DNA from: Novosphingobium sp. 9U
GTDB lineage: Bacteria > Pseudomonadota > Alphaproteobacteria > Sphingomonadales > Sphingomonadaceae
DNA: 64,000 nt
Assembly (NCBI RefSeq): GCF_902506425.1
Contig: NZ_LR732469.1
Coordinates: forward strand, 434,001-498,000
Reading direction: 5' to 3'
Part shown: one piece after another, positions 29,440-39,509 of the stretch
How positions within the stretch are numbered: position 1 is the first letter of the stretch
Layout of the letters: each line of letters starts with the position of its first letter
Translations under genes and position numbers: made by a program
The notes under the pieces: model-generated
Seen by the model: only the letters and a program-made list of their open reading frames with translations
Databases searched by the model: none
What the model was told of the DNA's origin: nothing

Positions 29440-29504
29440 GCGGCGTGCCTCTTCCCTGTTCTTCGGCGCTGGTGCCAAAATCGTTGCCGGCATCATGGCC
29501 GAAA

Positions 29505-30443
29505 TCATGGCTTGTAGTCCGGCACGCGCTGGCCCTTCAGCAGCGCACCCGCGCCCTGCTCGTCGATCTTCTCGGTGACGTTGCGCAGCGCGCGGGTGGT
29601 GGCGCGCAGATCGCGGATCGCCGCCTCGGCCGACGGGATCGTCGAGGTGGAGACCTGCCGCAGCGCCGGCTGCGCGGTGTCGAGCGTCTTGTTGAGCTGC
29701 TCCATGGCCGCCTGTGCCGAACCCAGCGTCTGACGCAGCTGCACCGCGAGCGAGTTGCCCTCGTTGCCCAGCACGTCGTCTGCCTTGTCGGCGACGTTCT
29801 GGAACGATTGCAGCGTCAGCCGCGCCTGCGCCAGCGACTTCTGCAGCTCCACCATGGCGCCGCGGAATTCGGGCGTCGCGGACGAGATGTCGCGCGTCAT
29901 CTTGTTGGTGTTCTCGAGGATACCGCTCAGCGACTTGCGGTTGTCCTCGTTCAGAAGCAGGTTGAGGTTCTCGGTCAGCGTCGCCAGCCGCTCCAGCAGC
30001 AGCGGCGCGTTGGAGAGGATTTCGCCTAGGCCGCCGCGCTTGGTCGGGATCACCGGCACGCCTTCAGGGCCCGGCTCGACGATCGGCGGGGCGCCCTTCT
30101 GCGCGCCTTCAAGCTGGATGTCGCTGACGCCCGTGAAGCTGCCCTGGATCGTCGCGCTGGTGCCCACGGTGATCGGCACCTTCTCGTCGACGCGGATGCG
30201 CACGCGGATGAAGCTGGGATCCTGCGGCCACAGCTCGATCTGGCTGATCTGGCCGACCGGAACGCCAGCGTAGGCGACCTCCGACCCTTTCGCCAGCCCG
30301 TCCACCGACTGCTTGAAGAAGATGTCGTATTCGTTCTGCGCGCCCTGATTCAGCCGCGCGATCCAGATCACGAAAGCAGCCAGCAGCGCCAGCAGCACCA
30401 GGGTGATCGCACCGACCCAGACGTGGTTTGCCCGTGTTTCCAT
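29505..30443 (-). CDS. mlaD: MlaD-like MCE-domain protein
   Basis: 312 residues. One N-terminal membrane helix (~8-28), an MCE domain (~38-115; FKQSVDGLAKGSEVAYAGVP, VGQISQIEL), then a long predicted helical region (~150-300) rich in Leu/Gln/Asn repeats. MCE proteins form hexameric tunnels that carry phospholipids across the periplasm. It lies 10 bp behind the MlaF-like ATPase gene. Confidence 0.93.
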   Translation of the reverse strand: METRANHVWVGAITLVLLALLAAFVIWIARLNQGAQNEYDIFFKQSVDGLAKGSEVAYAGVPVGQISQIELWPQDPSFIRVRIRVDEKVPITVGTSATIQGSFTGVSDIQLEGAQKGAPPIVEPGPEGVPVIPTKRGGLGEILSNAPLLLERLATLTENLNLLLNEDNRKSLSGILENTNKMTRDISSATPEFRGAMVELQKSLAQARLTLQSFQNVADKADDVLGNEGNSLAVQLRQTLGSAQAAMEQLNKTLDTAQPALRQVSTSTIPSAEAAIRDLRATTRALRNVTEKIDEQGAGALLKGQRVPDYKP

Positions 30444-30453
30444 CGCCTTTGCC

Positions 30454-31380
30454 TTATGCTCCGCCAGTGCCCTGGATGTCGGTATTCTTGATGCGGGCGT
30501 CGGTCGCGTCGAGCCCCTTGGTGGCGATCTGCGCGAGCGGCGCCCTTTCGGGCTCTTGCCGCTCCTCGCTCGCCTGCGCAGCCCGCCCGCGGGGTCCGTT
30601 GAAGTATTCCTGGATCCACGGATGATCGAGCGCGAGCAGTTCCGGGATCGTGCCGACCGCGATCACGGTCCTGTCCGCCAGCACCGCCACCCGGTCGCAG
30701 ATGGCGTAAAGCGTGTCGAGATCGTGGGTGATCAGGAACACCGTCAGCCCCAGCGTCTCCTTCAGCTCGCGGGTGAGCTGGTCGAACGCCGCGGCGCCGA
30801 TCGGATCCAGACCTGCAGTGGGCTCGTCCAGGAACAGCAGCTCGGGATCGAGCGCCAGTGCACGCGCCAGGCCAGCACGCTTCTTCATGCCGCCCGAAAG
30901 CTCGCTGGGGTACTTGAGCGCGGCCTCCTCGGACAAGCCGGAGAGCCGGACCTTGAAGCGCGCAATCTCGCTGCGCAGCGAGTCGGACATGTCCGGGTAG
31001 AACTGCTTGAGCGGCACTTCGACGTTCTCGCCCACGGTCAGCGTGGAGAACAGCGCGCCGCCCTGGAACAGCACGCCCCAGCGCGAGCGGATGTCGATCT
31101 CGCCGGGTTGCTCCTCGGGGTGCGTCATGTTGCGACCCAGCACGTGGATCTCGCCAGCGTCGGGCTGCTGCAGGCCGATGATCGAGCGCATCAGCACCGA
31201 CTTGCCGGTGCCAGAGCCGCCGACCACGCCGAGGATTTCGCCCTTGCGGACCTCCAGCGACAGGTCCTCGTGGATGACATGCTCGCCAAACGAGTTGCGC
31301 AGGCCCTTGACCACGATCGGGAACTCCGGATCGTGGTCATGCGTGATAACAGGCGCCTCGGGTGCGTGCAGCTCGCTCAT
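30454..31380 (-). CDS. mlaF: MlaF-like ABC ATP-binding protein
   Basis: 308 residues; the ATG at 31380 overlaps the MlaE stop (ATGA). It shows Walker A GGSGTGKSV, signature LSGGMKKRAGLARAL, Walker B ELLFLDEPTAGLDP and switch His in LITHDLDTL. The GGMKKR signature and GTGKSVL are typical of the Mla ATPase. The C-terminal ~40 residues are a polar extension absent from E. coli MlaF. It powers lipid transport with MlaE and MlaD. Confidence 0.95.
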   Translation of the reverse strand: MSELHAPEAPVITHDHDPEFPIVVKGLRNSFGEHVIHEDLSLEVRKGEILGVVGGSGTGKSVLMRSIIGLQQPDAGEIHVLGRNMTHPEEQPGEIDIRSRWGVLFQGGALFSTLTVGENVEVPLKQFYPDMSDSLRSEIARFKVRLSGLSEEAALKYPSELSGGMKKRAGLARALALDPELLFLDEPTAGLDPIGAAAFDQLTRELKETLGLTVFLITHDLDTLYAICDRVAVLADRTVIAVGTIPELLALDHPWIQEYFNGPRGRAAQASEERQEPERAPLAQIATKGLDATDARIKNTDIQGTGGA

Positions 31381-32492
31381 TTCCAGCCGATCTCGGTGAA
31401 GAATATGGCGAAAAATGCGTCGAGCACGATCACGGTGAAAATAGCGGTGACGACGGCCTGCGTGGTGCGCAGGCCCACTTCCTCGGCGTTCGCCTCCACC
31501 TGCATGCCCTGATAGCAGCCGGCGAGCGCGACGATGAGCGCGAACACCGGCGCCTTGATCAGGCCGATCCAAACGTCCGTGATCGGCACCACTTCCTGGG
31601 TGCGCTGGAGGAAGGTCAGGAACGGAATGTCGAGCGCGAAGTTCGAGATGAAGGCGCCGCCGATGATCGAGATCACCGAGGCGTAGAAGCCCAGCAGCGG
31701 CATCATCAGCACCGAGGCGAACACGCGCGGGATCACCAGCGCCTCCATCGGCGAAACGCCGATCGTGCGCATGGCATCGACCTCCTCGGTCAGCTTCATG
31801 GTGCCGATCTGCGCCGCGAAGGCCGAGCCCGAGCGGCCCGCGACCATGATCGAGGTCATCAGGATGCCCAGTTCGCGCATCGAGAGCCGGCCGGTCAGGT
31901 TGATCGTGTAGATCTCGGCACCGAACTGCTGCAGCTGCACCGCGCCTTGCTGAGCGATGACGATGCCGATCAGGAAGCTCATCAGCCCGATGATCCACAG
32001 CGAGTTCACGCCCACATACTGCATGTGGTGGATCATCGCGGTGCCGCGCAGCCGCGACGGGTGGCGCAAGACCTTGCCAGATGCGACGATCAGCGCGCCC
32101 AGGAAGCCCATGACGCTGACGAGGCCATGGCCCCAGTTGACAATCACGTCGCCCACTTCGTCCAGCGTGCGGGTGATCAGGCCCAGCCGGGGCTCTGCCG
32201 CCGGGTCGCTCTCATCGAGATCGCCGATCGCGGCGAACAGGCGCCGTGCCTGCTCGCTCTCGCCGACGATCTGCGCGTCGTGCTTGCGCGCGAAGCGGCT
32301 GACCAGCCAGGCGCCGGTCGTGTCGATGTCGGTCACCCCCGACATGTCGACGCGCTGGAACCCGGGGGTGACGCCGTCGAGCTTGGTATCGAGATTGCCC
32401 AGCGAGTGGACGCGCAACGGCCCCGTCAGCGCCAGGGTGGAAACGCCGCCTTCTTGCGTCTCGGCAAGGTTGAAGTCAGCCCATTCCCGCAT
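31377..32492 (-). CDS. mlaE: MlaE-like permease with N-terminal STAS domain
   Basis: 371 residues from the ATG at 32492. Residues ~10-100 are a STAS domain (TLALTGPLRVHSLGNL, VDMSGVTDIDTTGAW), the role played by the separate MlaB in E. coli. Residues ~120-370 are the MlaE permease with about five membrane helices and the EVDAMRTIGVSPMEALVIPRV signature. It begins the operon mlaE-mlaF-mlaD-lipoprotein and is divergent from valS. The fusion is common in alphaproteobacteria. Confidence 0.95.
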   Translation of the reverse strand: MREWADFNLAETQEGGVSTLALTGPLRVHSLGNLDTKLDGVTPGFQRVDMSGVTDIDTTGAWLVSRFARKHDAQIVGESEQARRLFAAIGDLDESDPAAEPRLGLITRTLDEVGDVIVNWGHGLVSVMGFLGALIVASGKVLRHPSRLRGTAMIHHMQYVGVNSLWIIGLMSFLIGIVIAQQGAVQLQQFGAEIYTINLTGRLSMRELGILMTSIMVAGRSGSAFAAQIGTMKLTEEVDAMRTIGVSPMEALVIPRVFASVLMMPLLGFYASVISIIGGAFISNFALDIPFLTFLQRTQEVVPITDVWIGLIKAPVFALIVALAGCYQGMQVEANAEEVGLRTTQAVVTAIFTVIVLDAFFAIFFTEIGWK

Positions 32493-32638
32493 GCTTGCTC
32501 GTAATGGGCGAAAATGGCTGGGGCGGCAAGTAGTTCCCCCTGAGCGGTGAGTTGGGTTTGCTCCCGCTCCTCTCCCCGGCGAGGAGAGAATGGCTCCGTC
32601 CTTGCCCCCACACGAGCACGGTGGCAAAGCGCCGCGCC

Positions 32639-35293
32639 ATGACCGACGCCCAGAACAGCGACAGCGCACAGATGCTCGACAAGACCTTCGATCCCGCCGC
32701 GATCGAGGCGAAGTGGTACCAGCATTGGGAGAACACCGGCCTGTTCCGCCCCGAGCGGCCGGACGCGACGCCGTTCACCATCGTCAACCCGCCGCCGAAT
32801 GTAACGGGTTCGCTGCACATCGGCCACGCGCTCGACAACACGCTGCAGGACGTGGTGATCCGCTACGAGCGGCTGCGCGGCAAGGACGCGCTGTGGGTGG
32901 TCGGCACGGACCATGCGGGCATCGCCACGCAGATGGTGGTCGAGCGCCAGATGGAGCAGCGCCAGGACAAGCGCACCAACTACACGCGCGAACAGTTCAT
33001 CGACAAAGTCTGGGAGTGGAAGGCCGAAAGCGGCGGCACCATCACCGGCCAGCTGCGGCGCCTGGGCTGTTCGATGGACTGGTCGCGCGAGCAGTTCACC
33101 ATGGATCCGCACTTCACCAAGGCCGTGGTGAAGGTGTTCGTCGACCTCTACAACCAGGGCCTGATCTACCGCGACAAGCGGTTGGTAAACTGGGACCCGC
33201 GGCTGAAGACCGCGATCTCCGACCTCGAGGTCGAGACGCGCGAGATCGACGGCAAGTTCTGGCACTTCAAGTACCCGCTGTCGGACGGCTCGGGCTACAT
33301 TTCGGTCGCCACCACCCGGCCCGAGACGATGCTGGCCGACATGGCCGTCGCCGTGAACCCGGCTGACGAGCGCTATAAGCCGCTGCTCGACCGCAAGGCG
33401 ACCGTGATCCTGCCGATCACCGGCCGCGAGATCCCGATCGTCGCCGACGAGCATGCCGATCCGGAGCTCGGCTCGGGCGCGGTGAAGATCACGCCGGGGC
33501 ATGACTTCAACGACTTCGAAGTCGGCAAGCGCGCCGGCATCAAGGCGGCGGACATGCTCAACATGCTCGATGCCGAGGCGCATGTCTGCCAGACCGCCGA
33601 CGGGCTGATCCCGGCCCAGCTCATCGGCATGGACCGCTTCGCTGCGCGCACGTGCGTCGTCGATCTGATGGAGCAGGCCGACCTGCTCGAAAAGGTCGAG
33701 GATCGCGTGATCCAGACGCCCTATGGCGACCGCGGCGGCGTGGTAATCGAGCCCTGGCTCACGGACCAGTGGTACGTCGATGCCGAGACGCTCGCCAAGG
33801 CGCCAATGGAAGCCGTCCGCTCGGGCGCCATTGAGATCGTGCCGAAGAGCTGGGAGAAGACGTTCTTCAACTGGATGGAAAACATCCAGCCTTGGTGCGT
33901 CAGCCGCCAGCTGTGGTGGGGTCATCGGATTCCGGCGTGGTATGCTGACGATGGCTCGATCTACGTAGCCGAGACCGTGGAAGAGGCGCAGGCGCAGGCC
34001 GGCAACAAGCCGATCAAGCGCGACGAGGACGTGCTCGACACCTGGTTCTCCAGCGCGCTCTGGCCGTTCGCCACGCTCGGCTGGCCGGACGACGATGCGC
34101 TGGTCGCGCGCCACTACCCCAACGATCTGCTGATTTCCGGCTTCGACATCCTGTTCTTCTGGGATGCGAGGATGGCGATGCAAGGCATTCATTTCATGAA
34201 GGAAGTGCCGTGGAAGCGGCTCTACCTCCATGGTCTGGTGCGCGCGGCGGACGGGCAGAAGATGTCCAAGTCCAAGGGCAACGTGGTCGATCCGCTCGGC
34301 CTCATCGACCAGTACGGCGCCGACGCGCTCCGCTTCTTCATGGCGGCCATGGAGAGCCAGGGACGCGACGTGAAGATGGATGAGAAGCGGGTCGAGGGTT
34401 ACCGCAACTTCGCCACCAAGCTGTGGAATGCCGCGCGCTTCTGCCAGTCGAACGGCATCGGCGCGAGCCAGTCGGTGGCGGCGCCTGCGGCGACCTCCGC
34501 CGTCAACCGCTGGATCATCAGCGAAGTGATCGAGACGGTCGCGGCGCTGGACAAGGCGATGGCCGACTTGCGTTTCGATGCGGCCGCCAACACCATCTAC
34601 CAGTTCGCCTGGAGCCAGTTCTGCGACTGGTACATCGAGCTGATCAAGGGCTCCTTCGACGAGGAAACCAGAGCGGTAGCTGGCTGGGTGCTCGACCAGA
34701 TCCTGGTCATGCTCCACCCGTTCATGCCCTTCGTCACCGAAGAGCTCTGGTCGAAGATGGGCGATCGGCCGTACGAGCTGATCGTCGCCAAGTGGCCCGA
34801 GCCGGGAGCCCAAGTCGATGCGCAGGCCAAGGCCGAAGTCGAGTGGCTAATCTCCCTCATAGGCAACTTGCGCGGCGCCAAGGCCGAGCTCGGCATCGCG
34901 CCGGGTGCGCGGCTGACGGCTTACCTTGCCGAGCCTTCCGAGGCGACCCGCGCGGTGATCGAGCGCAACGGCGCTGCCATCGACCGGCTTGCGCGTCTGG
35001 ACGCGATCCGGTTCGAGGCGGCTCCCGCGGGCGCCGCGATGCAGGTCGGTGCGGGTGACGCCATGCTGGCGATCCCGCTCGAAGGCGTGATCGATATCGC
35101 GGCCGAAAAGGCGCGGCTCGAAAAGGCGCTCGCGACTTCGGTGAAGGAGCGAGATTCTATCGCCAAGCGGCTGGAAAACCCCGCTTTTGCCGAGAAGGCT
35201 AAGCCCGAAGCGGTGGAGAAAGCCAAGGCCGACCACGCCACCCACGCAGCCGAGGCCGGGCGGTTGCAAGCGGCACTGGCGCGGCTAGGCTGA
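32639..35293 (+). CDS. valS: valyl-tRNA synthetase
   Basis: 884 residues from the ATG at 32639; an alternative is the Met at residue 12 ([16 protein letters not shown]). Class I signatures are present: [17 protein letters not shown] and [12 protein letters not shown]. The editing domain ([16 protein letters not shown]), anticodon-binding domain and a C-terminal coiled coil (~820-884; [19 protein letters not shown]) are also present. It is divergent from mlaE with a 146-bp spacer holding a CCTCTCCCC hairpin motif. Confidence 0.98.
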   Translation: MTDAQNSDSAQMLDKTFDPAAIEAKWYQHWENTGLFRPERPDATPFTIVNPPPNVTGSLHIGHALDNTLQDVVIRYERLRGKDALWVVGTDHAGIATQMVVERQMEQRQDKRTNYTREQFIDKVWEWKAESGGTITGQLRRLGCSMDWSREQFTMDPHFTKAVVKVFVDLYNQGLIYRDKRLVNWDPRLKTAISDLEVETREIDGKFWHFKYPLSDGSGYISVATTRPETMLADMAVAVNPADERYKPLLDRKATVILPITGREIPIVADEHADPELGSGAVKITPGHDFNDFEVGKRAGIKAADMLNMLDAEAHVCQTADGLIPAQLIGMDRFAARTCVVDLMEQADLLEKVEDRVIQTPYGDRGGVVIEPWLTDQWYVDAETLAKAPMEAVRSGAIEIVPKSWEKTFFNWMENIQPWCVSRQLWWGHRIPAWYADDGSIYVAETVEEAQAQAGNKPIKRDEDVLDTWFSSALWPFATLGWPDDDALVARHYPNDLLISGFDILFFWDARMAMQGIHFMKEVPWKRLYLHGLVRAADGQKMSKSKGNVVDPLGLIDQYGADALRFFMAAMESQGRDVKMDEKRVEGYRNFATKLWNAARFCQSNGIGASQSVAAPAATSAVNRWIISEVIETVAALDKAMADLRFDAAANTIYQFAWSQFCDWYIELIKGSFDEETRAVAGWVLDQILVMLHPFMPFVTEELWSKMGDRPYELIVAKWPEPGAQVDAQAKAEVEWLISLIGNLRGAKAELGIAPGARLTAYLAEPSEATRAVIERNGAAIDRLARLDAIRFEAAPAGAAMQVGAGDAMLAIPLEGVIDIAAEKARLEKALATSVKERDSIAKRLENPAFAEKAKPEAVEKAKADHATHAAEAGRLQAALARLG

Positions 35294-35326
35294 CAGCCCC
35301 CTTTCTCTCACCGCCGGGGAGTGGGT

Positions 35327-35340
35327 GGTTAGTGCTAACC
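35327..35340. promoter_or_regulatory. small perfect palindrome upstream of queE
   Basis: GGTTAG-TG-CTAACC, a 6-bp inverted repeat with a 2-nt centre, lies 34 bp after valS and ~150 bp before queE. It could be an operator or an incidental hairpin; no matching second copy was seen in the window. Confidence 0.25.
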
Positions 35341-35491
35341 GAAAGCATTTTCCTACTTCGCGCCGATCTGTCATCTGCCGCGCCATGTTCGTCGTTTGCC
35401 CATCGCAGTCTGCTCCGGACACTGGCACGGGGACCCCGGCAAGTCTGCGTCTGGACACCGGCAATTGCGGCAACTCGAACGGCAACCGCCG

Positions 35492-36223
35492 ATGCTGACC
35501 CTCGCAACCACCAACCCCGGCGAGCCGGAAATCTTCGCCTCGCTCCAAGGCGAAGGCGCGTCACTCGGTCGGCCGAGCACGTTCGTGCGCCTCTCGCGCT
35601 GCAACCTGGCGTGCCAGTGGTGCGACACTGCCTACACCTGGCGCTTCGAGGGCGATAACCGCCCGCACCGTGATGCGCTCGCCTTCGATCGCCAGGCCAA
35701 CCAACTCACGCTGAGCGAGGACGATGTCGCCGCCCGCATTGGCGCACTCTCGCCCGACCGGCTGGTGATCACCGGCGGCGAGCCGCTGCTGCAAGGCGCA
35801 GCCCTCGCCCGCCTCGTAGCGTTGCTGCCCGGCATGCACGTCGAGATCGAAACCAACGGCACCGTCGCGCCCCATCCCGCGCTCGACGCGCAAGTGCACC
35901 AGTACAACGTCAGCCCCAAGCTGAGCCACAGTGGCAACCCGGCCGAGCTCGCGCTGATTCCCGAACGCCTCACCGCCTGGGCACAAGATGATCGCGCTTA
36001 CTTCAAGTTCGTGGTGGCGGACCATGGTGATGTCGGCGAAGTGCTCGCGCTCCAGGCCACATACGGCATCCCCGGCGATCGCCTGTTCCTGATGGCAGAG
36101 GGCCGCAGCCCGGCCGAGCTGCACGCCCGCAACCGCTGGCTCAGCGATATCTGCCTAAAGCACGGCCTGCGCTTCACCGATCGCTTGCACATTCACCTCT
36201 ACGGCGACACGAGAGGCACATGA
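35492..36223 (+). CDS. queE: 7-carboxy-7-deazaguanine synthase (radical SAM)
   Basis: 243 residues from the ATG at 35492. The CX3CX2C cluster C37-C41-C44 (CNLACQWCDT) binds the 4Fe-4S/SAM site. EIFASLQGEG and VITGGEPLLQG are QueE blocks. It makes CDG from CPH4 in the queuosine/7-deazaguanine pathway. The other que genes are not in the window. It overlaps the MATE gene by 4 bp (ATGA). No preQ1 riboswitch is evident upstream. Confidence 0.94.
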   Translation: MLTLATTNPGEPEIFASLQGEGASLGRPSTFVRLSRCNLACQWCDTAYTWRFEGDNRPHRDALAFDRQANQLTLSEDDVAARIGALSPDRLVITGGEPLLQGAALARLVALLPGMHVEIETNGTVAPHPALDAQVHQYNVSPKLSHSGNPAELALIPERLTAWAQDDRAYFKFVVADHGDVGEVLALQATYGIPGDRLFLMAEGRSPAELHARNRWLSDICLKHGLRFTDRLHIHLYGDTRGT

Positions 36224-37692
36224 ACGAGGCGAGCCCCATACCCATCGGTGAGAACGCGGCAGAGATGCAGCCGACACCGCAGACGCCGCCTCCCGCTAAA
36301 CCCGGCGCGATGAAGGGCGACCTGACGCAAGGGCCGATCCTGGGCACCTTGCTGACGTTCTCGGTGCCGATGCTGATCAGCTCGATCCTGCAGACACTGA
36401 ACGGCTCGATTAACGCGATCTGGGTCGGCCGGCTGCTGGGCGAGAGCGCGCTAGCGGCGACTGCCAACGCCAACATCGTGATGTTCCTGCTGATCGCGCT
36501 GGTGATCGGTTTCGGCACCGCGACCACCGTGCGCGTCGGGCAATTCTTCGGCGCGCGCGACATCGAGGCGGCGCGCCGCAACTTCGGCACCGGCGTCGGC
36601 TTCTGCATCTTGCTGGGGGTGCTGACCGGCGTGGTCGGCTGGGTCTTTACCCGCGATATCCTGACGGCGCTGGGCACGCCCGAAGCCAGCGCAGAGCTGG
36701 CGCTGGCCTACCTCCAGGTGGTGTTCATCACGATCCCGTTCGGCGTGGTGTCGATGATGGTGTCCATGGGCATGCGCGGCGCGGGCGATTCCAAGACGCC
36801 GCTCTACGCGATGATCCTCACCGCGGCCGTCGACGTCGTGCTCAACCCATTGCTGATCATTGGCCCTGGCCCGCTGCCGACCCTGGGCATCGCCGGATCG
36901 GCCATGGCGACGGCCTTCGCCAATATCGCGGGCCTCGTGTTCCAGCTCTGGCGCATCTACGGGCAGGACCTGCCGCTGCGGCTGCGCGGGCCCGAGCTGC
37001 GCTACCTGATCCCGCAGGGCAATGCGCTGCGCTACATCGTCGCCAAGGGCATTCCGATGGGCGCGCAGATGGTGCTGGTCTCCTCGGCCGGGCTTGTGAT
37101 GATCGGCCTCGTCAACCGCGAGGGGTTGAACGCCTCGGCGGCATACGGTGCCTCGTTGCAGCTATGGAACTACCTGCAGATGCCCGCCTTCGCGGTCAGC
37201 TCGGCGGTCAGCGCGATGGTGGCGCAGGCGCTGGGCGCGGGCAATCACAAGCGCGTGGGCGACGTGACCCGCGTCGGGCTCACCGCCACGCTGGCGATGT
37301 CGGTGGTGCTGGCCGCATTGATCGTGCTGGCCGATCGTCCGCTGCTCGCGCTGTTCCTGGGCGGCGAGAGCCCGGCGATGCCGATCGCGCAGCACATCCA
37401 GCTGGTCTGCACCGGGTCGTTCGTGATCATGTGCGTCACGATGATCCTGTCGGGTACCATGCGTGCGTATGGAGCGGTGATCGCACCCATGGCGATCATG
37501 TTCCTGGCGCTCTACCCGGCACGCCTGGGCTTCTATTACGCCGCCTACCCGCAACTGGGTGGAGAAGCCGTGTGGTGGGCCTATCCCGCTGGCTCAGTCG
37601 TCGCGGCGGGCCTGACGCTGGCGTATTACGTCTGGGGCAAGTGGCGGAAGGCTGCGGTTCTGCCGCCAAAGACGGGTGCGCCGGCGGCTTGA
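36220..37692 (+). CDS. MATE family efflux transporter
   Basis: 490 residues with a polar N-terminal ~25 residues and twelve hydrophobic segments. LLTFSVPMLISSILQTLNG and AATANANIVMFLL are MatE repeats, and the second half repeats the pattern (GIPMGAQMVLVSSAG). It exports drugs or metabolites using Na+ or H+. Coupled to queE by overlap; a functional link to queuosine is not implied. Confidence 0.92.
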   Translation: MNEASPIPIGENAAEMQPTPQTPPPAKPGAMKGDLTQGPILGTLLTFSVPMLISSILQTLNGSINAIWVGRLLGESALAATANANIVMFLLIALVIGFGTATTVRVGQFFGARDIEAARRNFGTGVGFCILLGVLTGVVGWVFTRDILTALGTPEASAELALAYLQVVFITIPFGVVSMMVSMGMRGAGDSKTPLYAMILTAAVDVVLNPLLIIGPGPLPTLGIAGSAMATAFANIAGLVFQLWRIYGQDLPLRLRGPELRYLIPQGNALRYIVAKGIPMGAQMVLVSSAGLVMIGLVNREGLNASAAYGASLQLWNYLQMPAFAVSSAVSAMVAQALGAGNHKRVGDVTRVGLTATLAMSVVLAALIVLADRPLLALFLGGESPAMPIAQHIQLVCTGSFVIMCVTMILSGTMRAYGAVIAPMAIMFLALYPARLGFYYAAYPQLGGEAVWWAYPAGSVVAAGLTLAYYVWGKWRKAAVLPPKTGAPAA

Positions 37693-37726
37693 GCCGTTAC
37701 TCTGTTCCCAATCGGAAAGAAGCCGC

Positions 37727-39403
37727 TTAGCGCCCCCCTGCCCGCCAGCGCTGGACGGTGCGCAGGATCATCTGCTGCTCGCCCCCGCTCTGACGCCACA
37801 GCTCGCTGAACGAGGGGTCGCCAGAAGCGGGTCGCTTGCGCTCCTCGAGGTCATCGAAGGCGACGCGGATCGGGATCGACACGCCTTCGCCGCAGATCAC
37901 GCACTCGCGGTTGCGGAGCGCAGGGATCGCATCGAGGAACCCGCGCGCACCCTCAGGCATGGCCGCGCGCACGAAGGCCTGGTCGCGCTCGTTGTTGAGC
38001 CGCATGGCGACGATCGTGCCGCATTGCGACAGCACACCCTCGGCCAGATCGGACGGGCGCTGCGTGATCAGGCCGAGCGAGACGCCGTATTTGCGCCCTT
38101 CCTTGGCGATGCGCGAGAGAATGCGCCCTACCGACGAGCCATCAGCGTTCTTCTCACTGGGCACATAGCGATGCGCCTCTTCGCAGATCAGCAGGATCGG
38201 CTGCGTGCGCTCCTCGCGCGCCCAAACTGCAAAATCGAACACCAGGCGGCTGAGCACGGCGACAACGGTGGCGGTGATCTCGGACGGGACGCCCGATACG
38301 TCGATGATCGAGATCGGACGGCCGTTCGAAGGCAGCCGGAACAGCTGGCCGATGAACTCGGCCATGACGTCGCCCACCAGCATGCCTGCGAACATGAACT
38401 GGTAGCGCGGATCGGCCTTGATCTCGTCGATCTTGTTCTTAATCCGCATGTAGCCGGCGGTGGTCCGGCCCTTGTCGAGCTTCCCCATCTCGTTGTTGAG
38501 AATGACGCTGAGGTCGGACAGCAGGTACGGGATCGGGGCATCGACGGTGATGCGGCCAAGCTCCTGCGCCAGGCGATTGCGCTGGCGGGCCTCGAGCAGG
38601 CACTTGGCCAGGATCTCGGCATCCTCCAGTCGCTCATGCCCGCGGGCGGTCAGGAACACTTCGCAGTGCTCCTCAAAGTTCATCAGCCAGTACGGCATCT
38701 GCAGGTTGCTGACGTCCAGGATCACGCCATTGTCGCGAAACGCCGCGCCGTACTCGCCGTGCGGGTCAATCATCACGATGTGGCCTTCGGGCGCCGCCTC
38801 GCAGATGCGGTGGAGGATCAGCGCGGCCGTGGTCGACTTGCCGGTGCCGGTCGAGCCCAGCAGAGCAAAGTGCTTGCCTAGCAGGGCATCGACGTAGAGC
38901 CCGGCGCGGATATCCTGGCTAGGGTAGACGCTGCCCACCTCGATCACCGCGCGGCCGGTGCTGGCATAGACCTGCCGCAGGTCCTCGGTGGTGACTGGAT
39001 AGACCAGCGAACCCGGTATTGGGTAGACGGTGACGCCGCGACGAAAGCCGAAGATGGCGCCGGTGCTCTTGTCGACGTCGCCCTCACCCAGGAAGTCGAT
39101 CTGCGCGACGATGGCGTCGGCAGAGCCCGGATCCTGCTTCTGGCTGCGCACGCTGGCGAGGAGCCAGGTGTCGCCGGCCTTGATCTTCACCTGGCAGCCG
39201 ACCTGGCCCGACAAGGCGAGCGTCTGGTCTGCATCGCGCGCGCATTCGGACAAGCGCGGTACATCGAGCACCACGCGCGATCCCGAGCCGGCGATCTCGA
39301 TCACCATGCCGATCGGATCGGCCGCACTACCCGTCGCGACGGCGGAGCGGCGGTCCGATATGTCGGCGATATGGGCAGGACGCGCGTTCCCGAAGTCTGC
39401 CAT
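37727..39403 (-). CDS. HerA-like ATP-binding protein (DUF87)
   Basis: 558 residues from the ATG at 39403 with AAGGA about 11 nt upstream; a TTG at 39448 is possible. N-terminal beta-barrel (HAS-barrel-like, ~10-130). A RecA-like ATPase follows with Walker A GSTGTGKSTTAALI, MIDPHGEYG, ILLICEEAHRY as Walker B and LITQRPSDL as sensor. HerA proteins pump or resect DNA, often with NurA; no nurA is nearby. Solitary bacterial copies are frequent and of unclear function. Confidence 0.9.
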   Translation of the reverse strand: MADFGNARPAHIADISDRRSAVATGSAADPIGMVIEIAGSGSRVVLDVPRLSECARDADQTLALSGQVGCQVKIKAGDTWLLASVRSQKQDPGSADAIVAQIDFLGEGDVDKSTGAIFGFRRGVTVYPIPGSLVYPVTTEDLRQVYASTGRAVIEVGSVYPSQDIRAGLYVDALLGKHFALLGSTGTGKSTTAALILHRICEAAPEGHIVMIDPHGEYGAAFRDNGVILDVSNLQMPYWLMNFEEHCEVFLTARGHERLEDAEILAKCLLEARQRNRLAQELGRITVDAPIPYLLSDLSVILNNEMGKLDKGRTTAGYMRIKNKIDEIKADPRYQFMFAGMLVGDVMAEFIGQLFRLPSNGRPISIIDVSGVPSEITATVVAVLSRLVFDFAVWAREERTQPILLICEEAHRYVPSEKNADGSSVGRILSRIAKEGRKYGVSLGLITQRPSDLAEGVLSQCGTIVAMRLNNERDQAFVRAAMPEGARGFLDAIPALRNRECVICGEGVSIPIRVAFDDLEERKRPASGDPSFSELWRQSGGEQQMILRTVQRWRAGGR

Positions 39404-39509
39404 GTGCGTGATCGTGTCCTTGGCGACGGCGAAGTCTATTCGCTTCAAGCACTAAGCGCGCAGGGTTAAAAACGCCCTAAGCCGGCCCGCCCGCCCTCGT
39501 CGCGGCGAA

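Noticed and set aside
32426..34813. A 795-codon open frame antisense to valS
   Set aside because: High-GC shadow frame; valS has all synthetase motifs and this frame has none.
35341..35491. preQ1 riboswitch before queE
   Set aside because: No hairpin followed by the A-rich preQ1 tail is visible.
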